Shown: piece by piece, positions 24,868 to 38,170 of the stretch
How positions within the stretch are numbered: the stretch's first letter is position 1
Layout of the letters: each line of letters begins with the position of its first letter
Assembly (NCBI RefSeq): GCF_051020975.1
Contig: NC_135044.1
Location: 3,536,501 to 3,600,500, forward strand
Direction: 5' to 3'
DNA: 64,000 nt
Source of the DNA: Osmia lignaria lignaria
Taxonomy: Eukaryota > Arthropoda > Insecta > Hymenoptera > Megachilidae
Program-made: the position numbers and the translations under genes
Notes under the pieces: generated by a model
The model's input: the letters and a program-made list of their open reading frames with translations, nothing else
Told to the model about the DNA's origin: nothing
Database searches by the model: none

Positions 24868-26047
24868 CTATTCAGTCCCAGTTTATTCTCGTTCGTCTCG
24901 ACGGACTTGCTGCATAATGCTCCGTGTTTCGCGTTTTCTTGCGAGGCGCGGCCATTATGAGCTGACGAAACAAAGAAAGAGCATATCTATTATGCTGGCC
25001 GAGTTGCCGCCGCGACGCCGCCGCTAGGATTAATCCGTTCTCTGTCGTTATATAATGAAACGCGACGACGACGCCGGCGTTACGCGTCCGTCTCTTCTGC
25101 GTTCTGTACCGGCATCCTGCTGTACCCTTGTACGCTAACTGCGCTCATTGTCGCCTCTTACTGTCGCGATTACGTTCATCCGGGCACAGCACGACGAAGT
25201 TCCTTTGGAAAATGGATGAAACACGGGGGTGGCACCGTCGCGACACTGATTATTGATTATCGGCGATCGCAAAGTTGATTCAACGGGCCAGGTCTTTGAC
25301 GACTGATACCTGTTTATAAATATCCATCAACCCTCGCACGTCCATCAACGCCGCACGTGCGTAATTGCGAATCGAAGTCTCTTTGCCGACGTCACGCCGG
25401 TAAACGATGTTTTTCCGGAGGACCATCCGCAAGAACCGTCTTCCTTTTGTGGGACCTGAAACAACCAGATGGGTCATTAATTATATTGACGTGCCGTGAC
25501 CCCTTTTTCTCGTGACCGATTTTCTGGAACCGATACCCAAGTCCCGCAGAATCATGCAGATTCGTTTCCCGTCCTTTCGACGCTCTTGACAAATTATTTC
25601 CAACGAAATGACGCGATCGATGACGAGTCCAATTTCGAAATATCCTCCATCCGAGAATTTACGGCGAGCTTACACCGTCCCGGAAGAAAAAAAATCATCC
25701 CCGATTATCGGGGAAAACAAAGCGAGCCGTCCGACAAAAGGAAACCGAGTACACAGCCAACAGAAGGCGAAAAATCAACCTACATATATGAAAGCTCGAA
25801 AACTTGAGGGGAAGCAGAAGAACTTGACGCCTGTGAAAAATTCGAACACCAGTTACGCCTTCGAAAGAACACACCCCCTCACCTCGTTCACCCTCTTTCA
25901 CCTAGCTCGCCCACATCCACAAACGTACTTACACGAACTCGTTGCTTTACAGACAGCGGGTGCAAGGGCGGAAGGGCGGAAGGGCAGAAGGGGAACCACG
26001 AGCAAGACCGAGAAAGGGAAGACACTGGTGAGGGTAAGAGACATCTG

Positions 26048-26075
26048 AAGAGAGAGAGAGAAAGAGAGAGAGGAA
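26048..26075. repeat. (AG)n microsatellite within a G-rich block
   Basis: An interrupted AG run inside a purine-rich stretch (about 25960-26420). It is preceded by a 9-bp tandem of AGGGCGGAA-like units near 25966-25995. Confidence 0.85.
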
Positions 26076-29000
26076 GGGTGAGGCTGTTTGCAGGGTGAGT
26101 TGATACAACATTAACAACAAGTCGTTAGAGAGATGAGGTACACACGGTGGGGTTGGTGGATCGGTTGTTGGGCGGTTAAGAGGGGGGCGGGCACGGTGGC
26201 GCTGTAGTCGTGGACGAGGGAAGGGGAAATTGCGTTGGTGGAGGCGCTGTTGAAGGTTGGGTTGAACCAGAAGGTGGAGTGAAGGTGGAGGTGGAAGAGA
26301 GTGTGGCACAATGGTCGTCATGGTAACACCGTACGGGTTCGAACGCGGCTAGAAAGAGCAAGAGAACCGACAGAGGAAGGAAGTTTGTAGGTGGAGGAGA
26401 AGAAAGGTGGATAGAGGGAGAAGCAAACACGAGGACAGAGAGAACTCTGGCTACGACTCAGGGACTCTATTTCCATAATCTGCCGCTTTGTCGATTCTGA
26501 ATTATGCGACTACGCTCCTCCTCCTCCTCCTACTTCTTCTTCAACCCCGTCCACCCGGCGACTTCCTCCAACCTTCTCCGCCACCACCTACTACGCTCTC
26601 CCACTCCAACTTCTTCCTCCGCGTACACCAACGAGCAAAACTGTACCAATGAAACCATATTTTTCAGAAAATTATTCTTCATCCGTACGTATCGATGAAA
26701 CGGAACAGAAAACCTTCATCTGTAGGTACAGAGATATGCGACTGTTTCAACTTAAAAAACAATTGAATATTTAAACTTGGTTACATTTAGCTAATTAGAA
26801 TAGCTCGATAATTCCCTATTTCTTAAAAAGGTCCATCTCTAGAGTCCCAAACATCGAATTATCAAATGGCTAATATAGCAGTTAATTAATCTCTCGCCTC
26901 GCGAAGCAATCTATTTCATAAGAATTTTCTAGTAGAACAGTATTATTGGTTGATTGTTGCTCTTCGCTGTACACTCGTACGCGTGGCACATGCAAAGCGT
27001 TAGGTAGTCTCGTAGCCGCCCCTGAGCCGGCGAGTATCCGATTATTTGCTTGAAATCGATTTCACGTGTTCGCCTGGCCGCTTTTGCATTTGTAAGTACA
27101 AACGCGCCTGTACAACGAACCTCTTTGTGCGATGTCACGGGGTGGCCCGACCTGTCGTCTTCCGACCGGCATTGTCACCGCTTTGTCGTTACCGCCAACG
27201 CACCACGCTTGCGGTTACGGCGGACTGATCTCTGATTAGGAATCGTAAGGGGTGCTCCTTTTTCCCGATGTTTCCAGTCACGAGACTGAGCTTGATTTCG
27301 AAGGTTGCTTTCTTCGAACCGATTCCCTGGGGGTGGTTGTCGTTACCTCCAAACTGCCTGGGGTTTCCAAGGAATTATCACGAAATGGGGAAGGGGTCGA
27401 TGATTATACTCGTTCGACAGCTTATCATGTTCGCGTGCTAAATCTTCAAATTAAATACCCATAATTGTTCGTTTCTACTGCGACAATTTCAAAGGGTGTG
27501 AAATTGCCCCGCGCAAGGACCTCGAACGTTTCCTCGAAAAGACGAATTTATCCGTGGAAAAAATAATACACAGGGAGGTCCAGTAGGATGTTACGATAAC
27601 CGAGTATCGGTAGCTGGTCAGTCCCTTGAAAAGAGCGAGTTTAATGGAGATCGAGTGTTTATGAGAGGGCTCGCGCGAGAGGGTGCACAGAGACAGAACG
27701 AGAGAACGGATGAAGGAAAGAGGATACGTATGGCAAAGTTGGCCGTCGAACCGGAACTCGAGAGCATACTGCCGTTGCTCGTGTACCGGCTGGTCCGAGC
27801 CAGTCCGATAAAAACTGTCAAACCACTACGAACTCTCTCATGAGAACGTATACAGCCGCGTGAACGAGCGTTCAGAAGCGTTGGCTGCTGGCAAAAAGCT
27901 TTGTTCGCTTTCTCTTTCGGAACGGACCGTTCAACTTGAGCCCAACTTTAACCCTGATGTTTTCCTCCATCTGGTCATAGTGACCCGATGGTATGACTCC
28001 TTAAAATATTTCCACCCTAATCTTAATAAATGAAAAAGTGTCTAATTGAAATTTCGAATTCAAAGAAATCACAAACAAGCCTCTCGCATTTGTTTTCTTA
28101 ACGATTAAGATACCAAGGAAGTTTGCCATTTAACGATCATCCCCTGTAGGGGAAGAGAGACCTATTAGTTCCATGGATTAATTAATTCGTGAGGCAAAAG
28201 GCGAGGCGAGGGGTTGTTGGTCGAATAAGAAAGAGCATTATCGAGCGGGGACAGGCTGGATGGAAAATAGTTGGTTCAAGGGGACACTTTCGATCATCGG
28301 TTAAATTTCCAGCATCAGCCCTTTGTTCGACCTCCATTGTTCTAGTATCTCGAGGGCGGCGCTTCCTTTTGTCTCCACCCTTTGTACCTTTCCGTGGCCG
28401 GATCTCTCGCCTCTTCGCGCGGGCGCGAGGCGACATCGCGAAGAGGGAAAGGAACAGATGAGCGGACGGAGAAAGAGAATAAGGGTGATAAAGAGATAAA
28501 CGGGACAGCAGGGTGCGCGTACAGGGTTGAGGGATCGAATGAAAAGTTATGCCCCTGTAATTCTTTCGCTCCCTTTTGTTTTCCAATCGTGGCTGTAATT
28601 CGAGAAACTGTTAATTAAATTGCACGAATTTTCTGCCGTTTCTCTTACTCCACGGGGTTGTTCTCTTTTACGACGTGCAAATATGTTTCATTAATTATTG
28701 CATTTCATAAAAACCGCGACCTAAATCGTGAAGAATATTCAAAGACGGACGTTCGAATGCGTCGAAAAGAAAGAAAGAGAAGGTAAAACGATTGCAAAGT
28801 CCTGCGTGCCGCCAATCGTCTCGCATTCACCGTTTGTTCGCGGTCGAGCGCCTCGAAAGATCTTCATCGCGCGTATCTGCATAGCTGTACGCAAACGTTG
28901 CATTATCCAATGCAATATCCACGTACGCCCACCATCGTATCGCGTTCCACAATCTCTTCCACAAACCCTTCTCACCACGAGCTGGTAATCCATGGTTGTG

Positions 29001-29989
29001 TGGGTGCCGTTGGTTACATTGGAGTTGCACACGCACACAGGGTCGATCGTTGAAATCGACGTGGGAGGACATTACCATATCGCTAGCTCGCCTATTGTCA
29101 GGATCCGTCGTACGGATTTGCATTGGATTCGCATTCGGTCAGGAAAGTAGATCGCCGCACTTTGTTCTACGAAGACGAATGGCCGATGTTCCCGTGCTGT
29201 TACTCCCTCGTACGGAAGGGCGGAACAAGCCGGGGGAGAGACTTGGTCCTCGGGGCCGAAGTTCCGTCAGCTTACGCGAAGAAGAATCGCAGGATGTACT
29301 GGCAGTATTTATTCGAATCCTTGAATTTTAACGTCGATTCGCTTAAAGAGGATGATTTCGACCATACGACAAGTTCTTATGAAACGTTCGTAATTAACCC
29401 TTGCATCTAGAGTGAAATTTTGATTCGAAACGTTGCGAAATTTTCCGGAAACAAAGCTGGTATCTGAATGTGGCACAGCAACGGGATCGGTGTGGAACGA
29501 TGGGTGGTTGAGCGAGGGGTTGCAGTGGACCTGCATCGAGGAAGCGAGCAAGAAGGCAACGATGTGAGTGAAAGCGTCGATGTTTGGGTGAGTGTGTGCC
29601 GGGTGGGATAGAGGCAGGGAGGCACGAGGAAAGGCCGATACAATGCTGGCCTCTCCCGCGAGTCGACTTTCCTTGATACATCGCCATTGAGCCATTGTCC
29701 GCCTCCCAATGCCCGAACGAAAGACTCCGAGGACGAAAAATTCAATTCAGCTTTTAAATTATTTCTCCCCTCCTCTCGTCCCGTCTCGCCTCACCTCGCC
29801 TCGCTCACCCCTTCGACCGATCTCTTCTTCTCACTGCAACCACCAGCCGCCTCTGTCCGCGGTAGAAAAGAGAGTAGGAGAGAGAAAAGAAGAAAAAGAA
29901 ATAACGTTGGTTACGTCGCTCGTCGTCCATTCTCTGTTGACGGTGCGCCACGCCGACCGACCACCACGATCTCGCCCCCGTTCGTAATC

Positions 29990-30500
29990 GTAACGAGATC
30001 CATTCGTCTCGTCTGCGCGTAATGAGACGTTCCCCGGAGAGAAATGGCACCCCGGATGCTTGACGCGCGACCGTCAACCGGAGGGTGGTTTTTGAAAACC
30101 TTTGAACGGACCACTGATGGTGTTGCGGTTTGTGGAATACGCGTGGACACCGTCGAGGATCTTGTTGATACGCTTCTTTCGTTTGATTACTTTGGATTTG
30201 CAGGTAGATTTTCGGGGGTTTCTTAACGGGCATCAATTATCATCGGCGTTGAATAAAGATCATCGAACTTCTTTTAATCTGTCACTAAATCAGTCAAGTC
30301 AATTAGGAACAGTAAGAATTTCGTAACGATTAATGTAATCCTCTTAACAAGCCAACGCGCTTTCACGGATTATATCCGAGAATTTCCGGGTGTCGAATTT
30401 AATCTATTTACGAGCTTCCGGCTAGATGGTTTTCGCAGTTCGTGTAACGAGATTCATCCATCTCACCGAACGTAATGAGACTTTCCACGAGAGAAATGGC
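29990..30500 (+). repeat. Two diverged copies of a ~58-bp block, 454 bp apart
   Basis: Copy A (29990-30048) and copy B (30444-30500) share, in order, GTAACGAGAT, CAT, TCTC, CGTAATGAGAC, TTCC and GAGAGAAATGGC, with scattered substitutions between. Spacing inside the block is nearly preserved. This indicates an old duplication or a short dispersed element. No coding function is apparent. Confidence 0.75.
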
Positions 30501-31025
30501 TCGGGAATACCTACTCTTCGCTTACACTCGAGGGAGATGACGAAAAACACGTGATTCCTATCCGGGAGCTTACTAGCAAAAGTTGTTAAAATCTGTAATT
30601 ACACGATTATTTTTTTAAATTAATCTTTGCAACAATAGATAATCATTTAATAGTCGCAGTAGAAACAATCATCTATAGTCAGACATGGGATAATTTAAGT
30701 TCCCAAGGATATTAAGTACTAATTTTTTTATTTCCAAATCGGATTTGGTACTTTTAATTAAAATTATAAGTAACAACTAGGGCCAAATTCATCAAATTCA
30801 GGTCAACCCTAAGAAAATAAGATATACATTTATTTAAAAAGACAAAAGGCATTTAAGGGAGCATCGTGATAGAAAGCCGAAAAGTCATAATGAGTGCGGT
30901 TAAAAACGTCTGGTCCGGAAAGGGCTAAATCACCCCCGAAGTCCTTGCAGCAAGGTGACCATTGATGCAAGCAACATCATCCTCCTTATCCAACCTCTCC
31001 AGCCGGAGTCTAGCCGGTGGTTGAA

Positions 31026-31044
31026 GGGATGAAGGGTGGGGGGG
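31026..31044 (+). other. Potential G-quadruplex
   Basis: GGG, a 5-base loop, GGG, a 1-base loop, then seven consecutive G, which fits G3-N5-G3-N1-G3-N1-G3. A weaker analogue lies near 34867-34890 (loops of 1, 8 and 1). Confidence 0.5.
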
Positions 31045-31311
31045 TTGAAGGTTTCGAGTCGGTGCAAGGGCGTCAATTGATGTTGTGCTCGCCAGTACGA
31101 GTTACCAGCGACAGGGGTGTCGGGCGCCACATTGTTTCAGCACAATATCACCCCCGCACCCTCTTCCATTCCCATCACCATCGTGATTCGCAACGCGGCT
31201 CCCCTTTCTCTTCTCCTGCTGGCTAGAGGGGAGAGGTTCTCTAGAGGACACCCTCCTCGCAGCCTCGTTATTTTAATCATCCCCTATTTTATACCCGTAA
31301 CACGCGGACTG

Positions 31312-31628
31312 TACAGGGTGTCCCATGTAACTGGGACGAGCTACACCTTTAAGATGGTGTAAAAATGAAAAAAGAAAGACCAGCACCTTTTCGTTAATTG
31401 GAAAGTTTCTTTTAAATTAATTTTTTGTCCTATTTTTTAGTGCATGCATTTTAGTGCATGCATATGTAAAAGTGCAGTTGCATCTTTCTTCGTTTCTAAT
31501 AAGATCCTATATTTTGGGTAATATTAACCCATACAATTTTTCAGTTTTCTTGTAGTTGCACTGTTTGCAATTTTCTCTTGATAATATTTAATGATACAGC
31601 TTGTCCTATTTGTATGGGTCACCCTGTA
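31312..31628. mobile_element. MITE-like element with TACAGGGTG inverted ends (long form)
   Basis: The left end TACAGGGTGTCCCA (31312-31325) and right end TGGGTCACCCTGTA (31615-31628) are inverted complements with one mismatch. If the outer TA is the target duplication, the ends are CAGGGTG and CACCCTG, which suits a Tc1/mariner-type target site, but the superfamily is unproven. There is no coding capacity over about 317 bp. Inside is a perfect 14-bp tandem, TTTTAGTGCATGCA twice (31435-31462). A related shorter copy lies at 42759-42954. Confidence 0.75.
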
Positions 31629-33100
31629 TAACAATCCCCAAACAGAGCTGTAAAACGAATCCGTGGTTGACATCGAACGATTTCAATCGGTTTAGTTGGC
31701 CCGATTCCATCGACGATCGGCAACAGGGTTTATCGTTAATGGCCGCTACCAGTCGCTCGCACCCTCTTATCGGTCTTCGACAGAGGGTGGTTTACCTAAC
31801 GACTGACAATGACAATTAGACAATAGCGTTCGTGGAAAGCTTCTAATACCGAATCGTTTCCAGGGTTATCGAGGACCTTAGACAAAGCAAATAATTAACC
31901 GTGCGGTCAGTGAATCGTCAGGACTCAAGGGGCCTTTGAGGTAATAGTGGGATAACTACTCTGTTAGTAGAATTATTCAAGGTATTCTATTATTAACAAA
32001 TTCCCAATTTATGAAACGCATCCCTTGTCAGGGAAGACAGCGGGGGAGGAGTAGAGAAGGGTTCAAGTTTCTTCCCTCGTTGACAAGGCGAGGATGAGTG
32101 GTTCTCGATCATGGATAGTTAACGGAACTCAATTTTTTCCAACCCTGAAGTGCTTCAACCCTCTCTTTCCTATTCTTCGAGCAACCCTTTATTTATTTAT
32201 TTTTTTTTTTTCTTCACTTTGGACGATTTTGGCCGAACCAACTCGATTCGCCTGCTCCGTTACCACGTTTCTCTGCCTCCGGTTCATCCCTCTCTTCTCT
32301 CGTTTCCTTCTGTTCGCTCTGTTCTTGGTGGGTCCTGCCGGACGCCCCGCTCCATTATGACATTATGTTCCTGGCATTGTGCACCGCTGAATGCCTGAAC
32401 GTTGGCTACATTGTCGTGGCACATTGAAGCCAAGCATACAACACTACGAACGGTAACTCGTTATCGGGCTGATAGGGACGTGGGGATAGCTGGCTCTCTC
32501 GTAGCAACGATGTCTACCAATATTCCTCACCTCCTGTCTCCTGTCCCGTTAACTTATCTTTTATTATTGGAATGATCGATTCGCGAGGCTGCTTTACAAA
32601 TACAACCGGGGACCATTTTGTCGTAGTTTCTCGGTTCTCTTTGTTGCTGACTTTTTGACGAACGATTCGTAGATCTTCGGAAAGCATAGGTGTAAGGGTT
32701 GATGAACGGCTATTACAACAGTACAGAAATAACTACGATATTTCCTGAACAAGAAAATAAGAAAACACTTGTATATCCGCTAATTACACTTCCTCCCATG
32801 GTAACACACCCGTAGATAACAAAGAAATAATACAGTAACCCCTCAACATTATCCCAGACGGATCGGCAAGAGAACAACGGCCTGTCGAACGTCCGCTCGC
32901 GACGAAAAGAAGAACCGGAGGCGGAAGTAAGTGGTAGAAAATAGGCTGGTTCGACGAGTAGGGGCGTTCGTGGATCGAGAAAGACTATGGAAAAGAAGGA
33001 AGGATGGATGAAGACGGTGTAGCGGAGAAAAGACAAAGACAGCTTGTTACGCGAGCCAGGACCTTTGTAGATCGGCTTTGTCTTCGCGCTTTATCGTGCG

Positions 33101-34241
33101 ACAATGTCGCGACAATAGCGAGACAATGGCGGCATTACGACGGCCACCAGGCGACACAGAGAATGGTCGTACCTCTTTCTCTCTCTCTTGTTCCCTCGGA
33201 GTCTCCAGAAGCGGGACAGGAAGGACGCCAGGCGAAAAAATGGGCGTAACAATGGATTTATAATTAGTGGCTTGTACCGCCGCGCTGGCTACCATTGTTC
33301 CGCGTCTTTTCTGGCCGTTTTCCAAGCTGGCCTCCGCTCCGCGTCGAAGTTCGTTGAAACGAGCCGAAACTCTTTCGTGCTGCGCCTTTCGTCGCCGTTG
33401 CGTTAATTGACACCGGCAAGAAGTCTTTTCCCGCCATTGTATCCTGGTCATTAGAATGATAGTTAGACATTTCTTCCTTTCGAACGACCACTTTTCTTCG
33501 CCTCTATTTGTCTTCATTTTCTCTTCGACGACCTTTGTGTCCTTTAGAAAGGACTCCGAGACGAATGTAAGTTAAAGTTTTGTGGTGTTTTGCAAATTTT
33601 ATTGAAATTCTTCAAATGAAAATTTTCAGTACCCCTTCGCTCGTATTTTGATTGAAATACGTACGACAGAACTTGTGGCTGTTTGATAAGATTATTCAAC
33701 TTTAAACACCTCCCTGAATATTTATCAAAGTTTGAAAGGCTCTTATTTCTTATGATCCAATTTGAAAATTAAAAGTACCCATTTTCAGTATCGCAATAGA
33801 AAAATTGCAATGCTCTTAAGATTTAACCAGAATTTGTTCTCACCACCCTGCATCATCGTCGGTTCGATTTCCACAAATTAGCAACCCTCTAGGCATCATC
33901 CTCTTCCCTTTCCCTTACGTTGTGCGTCGAACAATGGCCAGATAATGCCATTACGTCCACGTTAACAGCCATAATATCGAGCGACAACGACGCCGAACGA
34001 CGCTGGTCGAATGATAAATGTCAGCGTCGAGAGGAGCGAGAAAGGCGTCGACGAGAGACAGAGAATGGGACTGAACGAGTGAAGAGGAAAAAGGGAGGGA
34101 GGAAAAATAAATACGAGCCAGTGGAGCGAACTAAATGCCACTAAACGGGGGAAAACTGGGATAAAACATACGTTTCCGCTTTTCTCCCATAATACGTCAT
34201 AAGCGTGCGCGAAAACCGGTCCCCATTGTACGGGCCATTGT
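33101..34241. promoter_or_regulatory. Dense SOX-site cluster, candidate enhancer
   Basis: Seven ACAATGG/CCATTGT heptamers occur in 1.1 kb: 33123, 33249, 33292, 33434, 33931, 34223 and 34235; an eighth is at 34971. At 33101-33133 three ACAAT cores start at 33101, 33112 and 33123, exactly 11 bp apart and on the same face of the helix. At 34223 and 34235 two CCATTGT words lie 12 bp apart in the same orientation. HMG-box proteins of the SOX family recognise this core. Enhancer function and binding by the flanking Sox proteins are inference. Confidence 0.5.
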
Positions 34242-36102
34242 GCAAGGATAACGAATGGTTGTTCGTGATCCTTTGCGAGCCACTGACACCACCAGCCTGG
34301 CGCACGCTGTCTACGTCGAGTGTTTTGATCCTTTGATTTTTATGGCTACCCGTTGCTACCCCCATTCCGCTCGAAAATTCAATTCCATGCCATTTTTGGA
34401 GAGCATTCTGAGATTGACGGTGATGCTATTCGATTCCAAACTCAATTGATCTTTATTCAATTATAAATGTAAACTTTAAGAATAGGGAGCGAGAAATTTG
34501 AGAAAAGTTGAAATAGGGGTGGTTTGGATCGAAATAAATAGAATTTGCAGTTAGAATTTTCAAGATTAAGCTTAGATTTTTAAGCAAAAAGCTTTCGAAA
34601 ATGAAACAAATAATATTTCGTCAACCATTTCGATGGAAAATCTGGCTAGAATTTCTCCAGATGGTTCTTCAATTAATCAAACGTCCTATAAGCCAGCTTG
34701 AATTCCCGTACACTCTAATTACAAGCACGGTAGTGGACTTTGGCTCCATTAGAAGCTCGTTTGTCCAAATAATTCCGTTGGTGGAAGGATGAAAAAGGGG
34801 AATGAGGAACACGCGTATCAGAATGGATCGTTTTGTCCGGCGACAAAATCAGCAAAGTAGAAGGAAGGATGTGGGAGGGGATGTGTGCGGGGGGGTGGAT
34901 CGAAACGGGCAGGTATAGGATTGTGGCGCAAAAAGGAATCGAACCGACGGAGTAACACATTGTGCTTCGTACAATGGCTGTTTACTGTCTCCACTTCGCG
35001 ACCTACAATGCCTGCCTCGTTCCGCCGTCAGTTTTTGTCGATTGTCGTCCGTCCTATATGTATAGAGACAACGAAAGGAGAGGGGTCGAAGCTGTCCAGA
35101 GAGCTTCCGCATAATTTATCAGGTTTGTTTAATCGATCGAACGAAAGAAACGGCTTTCAAACAGCTCTCTGTTGCTTCTATCCTTTCTTCTTTTTATACT
35201 TTCATCAAACTTCTTCTCTACTGATCGTACATTTAGTTCGTTACAAAATTTTCAAACACCTCCTTAAATGTTTTTACGAATTTCCAAATTAATTCCCATG
35301 AAGTATAGAATATTTTCAACACACCCTTTCGTATCTCACCACCGATACATTGTATTTATGCTTCTTTGCAAAGCAGGGTTGAAGGTATCGACGGAATAAG
35401 GGGATTTCTATGGAACAGACGGTGCTACCTTTTCTTCCCTCCTTTTCTTTTTTCTTTTTTTACTGAAAACCGCGCGAGATTAACAAATGTTAATCCCATG
35501 AAACCGGTGACAAGCGAATTGTTGAAAAAGCCGATTCGTCGTTTACCGGATCGTTGTCGGAAAGGGGTTCTCTCGACGTACAACTTTTGTCGACGATCAG
35601 TGAACAGGAAACCGTACTGTTACCTTGACGATGCCACGGCGGAAAGGAACGAAGGGGGATTACATATTCTCGTCGTCGAAAATCGTGCTCGCTTGCGAGA
35701 CCGGAAAATGGAAACGGAAGATTCGATATAGCAATAAACTGCATCGTTCCCATCATTTTATAATACTTAAAAATATCACGATTTTTAATAAATAATCAAT
35801 TACACTTCCACTGATCAGTCGCTGTAAGAATGGAAAAGAAGAATGACTATAGTTATTCGTGTTTGATATCCAGCTTTGCTCTACGCGTTTAGGAATCCAA
35901 TTTTAGTCGGTGTTCAAGCCCGTCAGGATCACCCTGTACAATGAATAATCCAGATTGGGAATGATGAATCGCGCTGTGGACTCTGTCCCGTGAGGGGAAT
36001 CCGTATAAAGATGTTGCATCCGCATTCTTCACGGCTGCTTCGTGTAATTCATATCGCGATTGTGTAGCATGGACAACGAACACACGGTTCTATGAGTACG
36101 GT

Positions 36103-36181
36103 CACGTGCACGTGTCTAATGTCCCTATTCCAACCTCTTCCCCGCCTGTATAATGCACGTATCCCGATTAGTGTGCACGTG
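36103..36181. promoter_or_regulatory. Group of CACGTG E-boxes
   Basis: Two CACGTG palindromes are directly adjacent (36103-36108 and 36109-36114) and a third is at 36176-36181, with a GCACGT half word at 36155-36160. CACGTG is bound by bHLH factors of the Myc/Max and Clock/Cycle type. Function is inferred from the motif only. Confidence 0.35.
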
Positions 36182-37960
36182 TAATATGGGCACAGCGTGT
36201 CGCTGCGTGGGTGTGGATTGTAATCACCTGAATACCTGTTCTATCGGAGGATCTCGGTTCAGTGGGCGCATCTGGATCACCCTACCCTCTTTGCCTTATC
36301 GATAACTTCAAAGATTCTTCAAATCTTTTTTCTTTTCTCGTTATTTTTATAAGCTCGAGTTGTAATTTAAATTATGTACACGCGTAGTTTGAATTAGGGA
36401 TCAATTTGGAATTTTAAGACGCGTGGTATACTGGGAATATTTTCATCGGCAATTAACCCTTCGATAAATCAGCAGCAAATATAGTCGACATTTTTCAGCT
36501 CGCAACGAGATGTACGCGAAACTACTTGGCCACGTGGCTACGAGTGACTTCTAGCCCCATTAGCGAGATCGTCTTGCAATGAGCCACGACGTACGCTCGT
36601 TTAATACACGACCACGACGACGAGGTTCTGTCATCCGTGAAACGCCGGATCGCTGTTAGCCTCCTTGTGGCGAGTGGCGAGGGTGAGCATTTCGTGTGAT
36701 AGATGACGAAGGGACCGGAAGGGTGGATTGGCAGCGTTGATCCGACCTGTCATACAGCTAGTAATCTTTCTAACAAATTTACGAGTTTGAAAAATAGGAC
36801 TAGGATGTAGCATTTTCACGGCTGACTATAACTAATAATAATCAAAGGAAGAATTATTTATTTATTTAGATAAAAATTCGAATATATCGAATAAACGTTG
36901 AGAGAAATTGGTAAATCAAACATTGTCGCGTTAATAGAGACATTCAATTTTCGAAACAGGGGATCATACGAAGGTTTTATAAGAGTGTGGTTGCTAGAGA
37001 ACGAGCCCTTTAATTCGATTGATAATAAATGTTTGCATTTTACATGTAGCCGAGCGTGCCGGATGCGTGGCATGTGGCAAGGCCAGTATTTGTTCAGGCA
37101 CGAATGGCAAATAGAAGTCTCAGCTACCCTCTCTTCAGTCATACGTGTTCGTCCATATTGTATTTTCCTGCGGTGACGTAAGAACTTGGCCTGTTTTAAA
37201 GGGTAACCGGGGGTGACATATCTCTTTTTTTTGCCTTAGAGCCTATAGCAGACGTTTAAATAGAGGGTGTGAAAGATACATTGATTACGTTTGCTCTTTG
37301 AAAGACTCGTGGGTGGATTTACTTAATGGATTTCTGAGGATGCAACGAATATGCAAAGAAACAAAAATTGGTGAATTTGAAATTTATATACTTATGCGTT
37401 AATTCTGAAAAACAAGGGTGTTAGAGGGGCAGAGCACCCTCGAGGCCACCCAACTCACTCAAACTCATCAAAATGTACTCATTCCTTATAATTCTCGCAT
37501 CGAGTACATTGAACCTCTTTGGGAATCGCAATTGTGTCAATAGAAGCCTGATTCGAAGCTTCGTGTCTTTCGAGACCTGTTTACGCTCGAAACGCTTCCG
37601 GTTACTCGACGATCTCGAACGAATTCGAATGGATCTCGATTCGGAAGCAACCGACCGTTTCCTGTTCCACGAGGAACAGAGCGGATGTCTCAAGGATCGT
37701 GTTTGTATCGTTAGAGGAGAGGATTTGCCAATAGCTTCCGGCTAATATTGCCGTCATCCGAATTGTAAATCTTGAGATTCTCTGGGATAACGGTGGGAAA
37801 CTTGGTGTTTGCATTGAACCATGGCTCGTCGAGTCCAGACACGGTCCTCTGCTAACGGTTCTGCTTAGAAATTTCGAAAGGAATCTCGAAACACTGCGTT
37901 TTCTCAATGATTTTTCACGTATCACGTTGAAATAAAAATTGCAATCCTACACGCGAGCGT

Positions 37961-38170
37961 GGAAACAGAAGGAGAAGACCAGGGTAGACAAAAGGAGGAA
38001 GGACAAAAGAGAAGTACGAATGAACGATTTCACGAGAAGGTTAGGAGAGAGAGAGGAAGAGGCAAACCGTGGACGAAAGGAGGAACGAAAGGCATGGAAA
38101 CGAAAAGTGGTCGGGCGAGGGGGATGGAGAGAAAAAAAGGAAGAAAAGGCACTGGAAAAAAGTTTTCCAC
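37961..38170 (+). repeat. Purine-rich low-complexity tract
   Basis: About 200 bases strongly biased to A/G on the plus strand, with no regular period. It gives rise to overlapping Lys/Arg/Glu-rich frames that are not credible proteins. Confidence 0.75.

Larger units (their letters stand above)
24293..33097. other. Intergenic, no supported gene
   Basis: The stretch contains purine-rich tracts, SOX heptamers at 26308, 28334 and 29692, an ATTTGCAT octamer at 29116-29123 directly followed by TGG, a duplicated block at 29990/30444, a MITE-like element at 31312 and three closely packed ACAAT words at 31806, 31812 and 31820. No open frame has a recognisable domain. Confidence 0.6.

Noticed and set aside
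24506..25027. 173-codon open frame on the plus strand
   Set aside because: The central part is a purine tract; the Lys-rich product looks like an artefact.
26140..26420. G-rich block as a CpG island or G-quadruplex promoter
   Set aside because: Mostly GG-containing words without regular G3 runs, and no gene start adjoining it.
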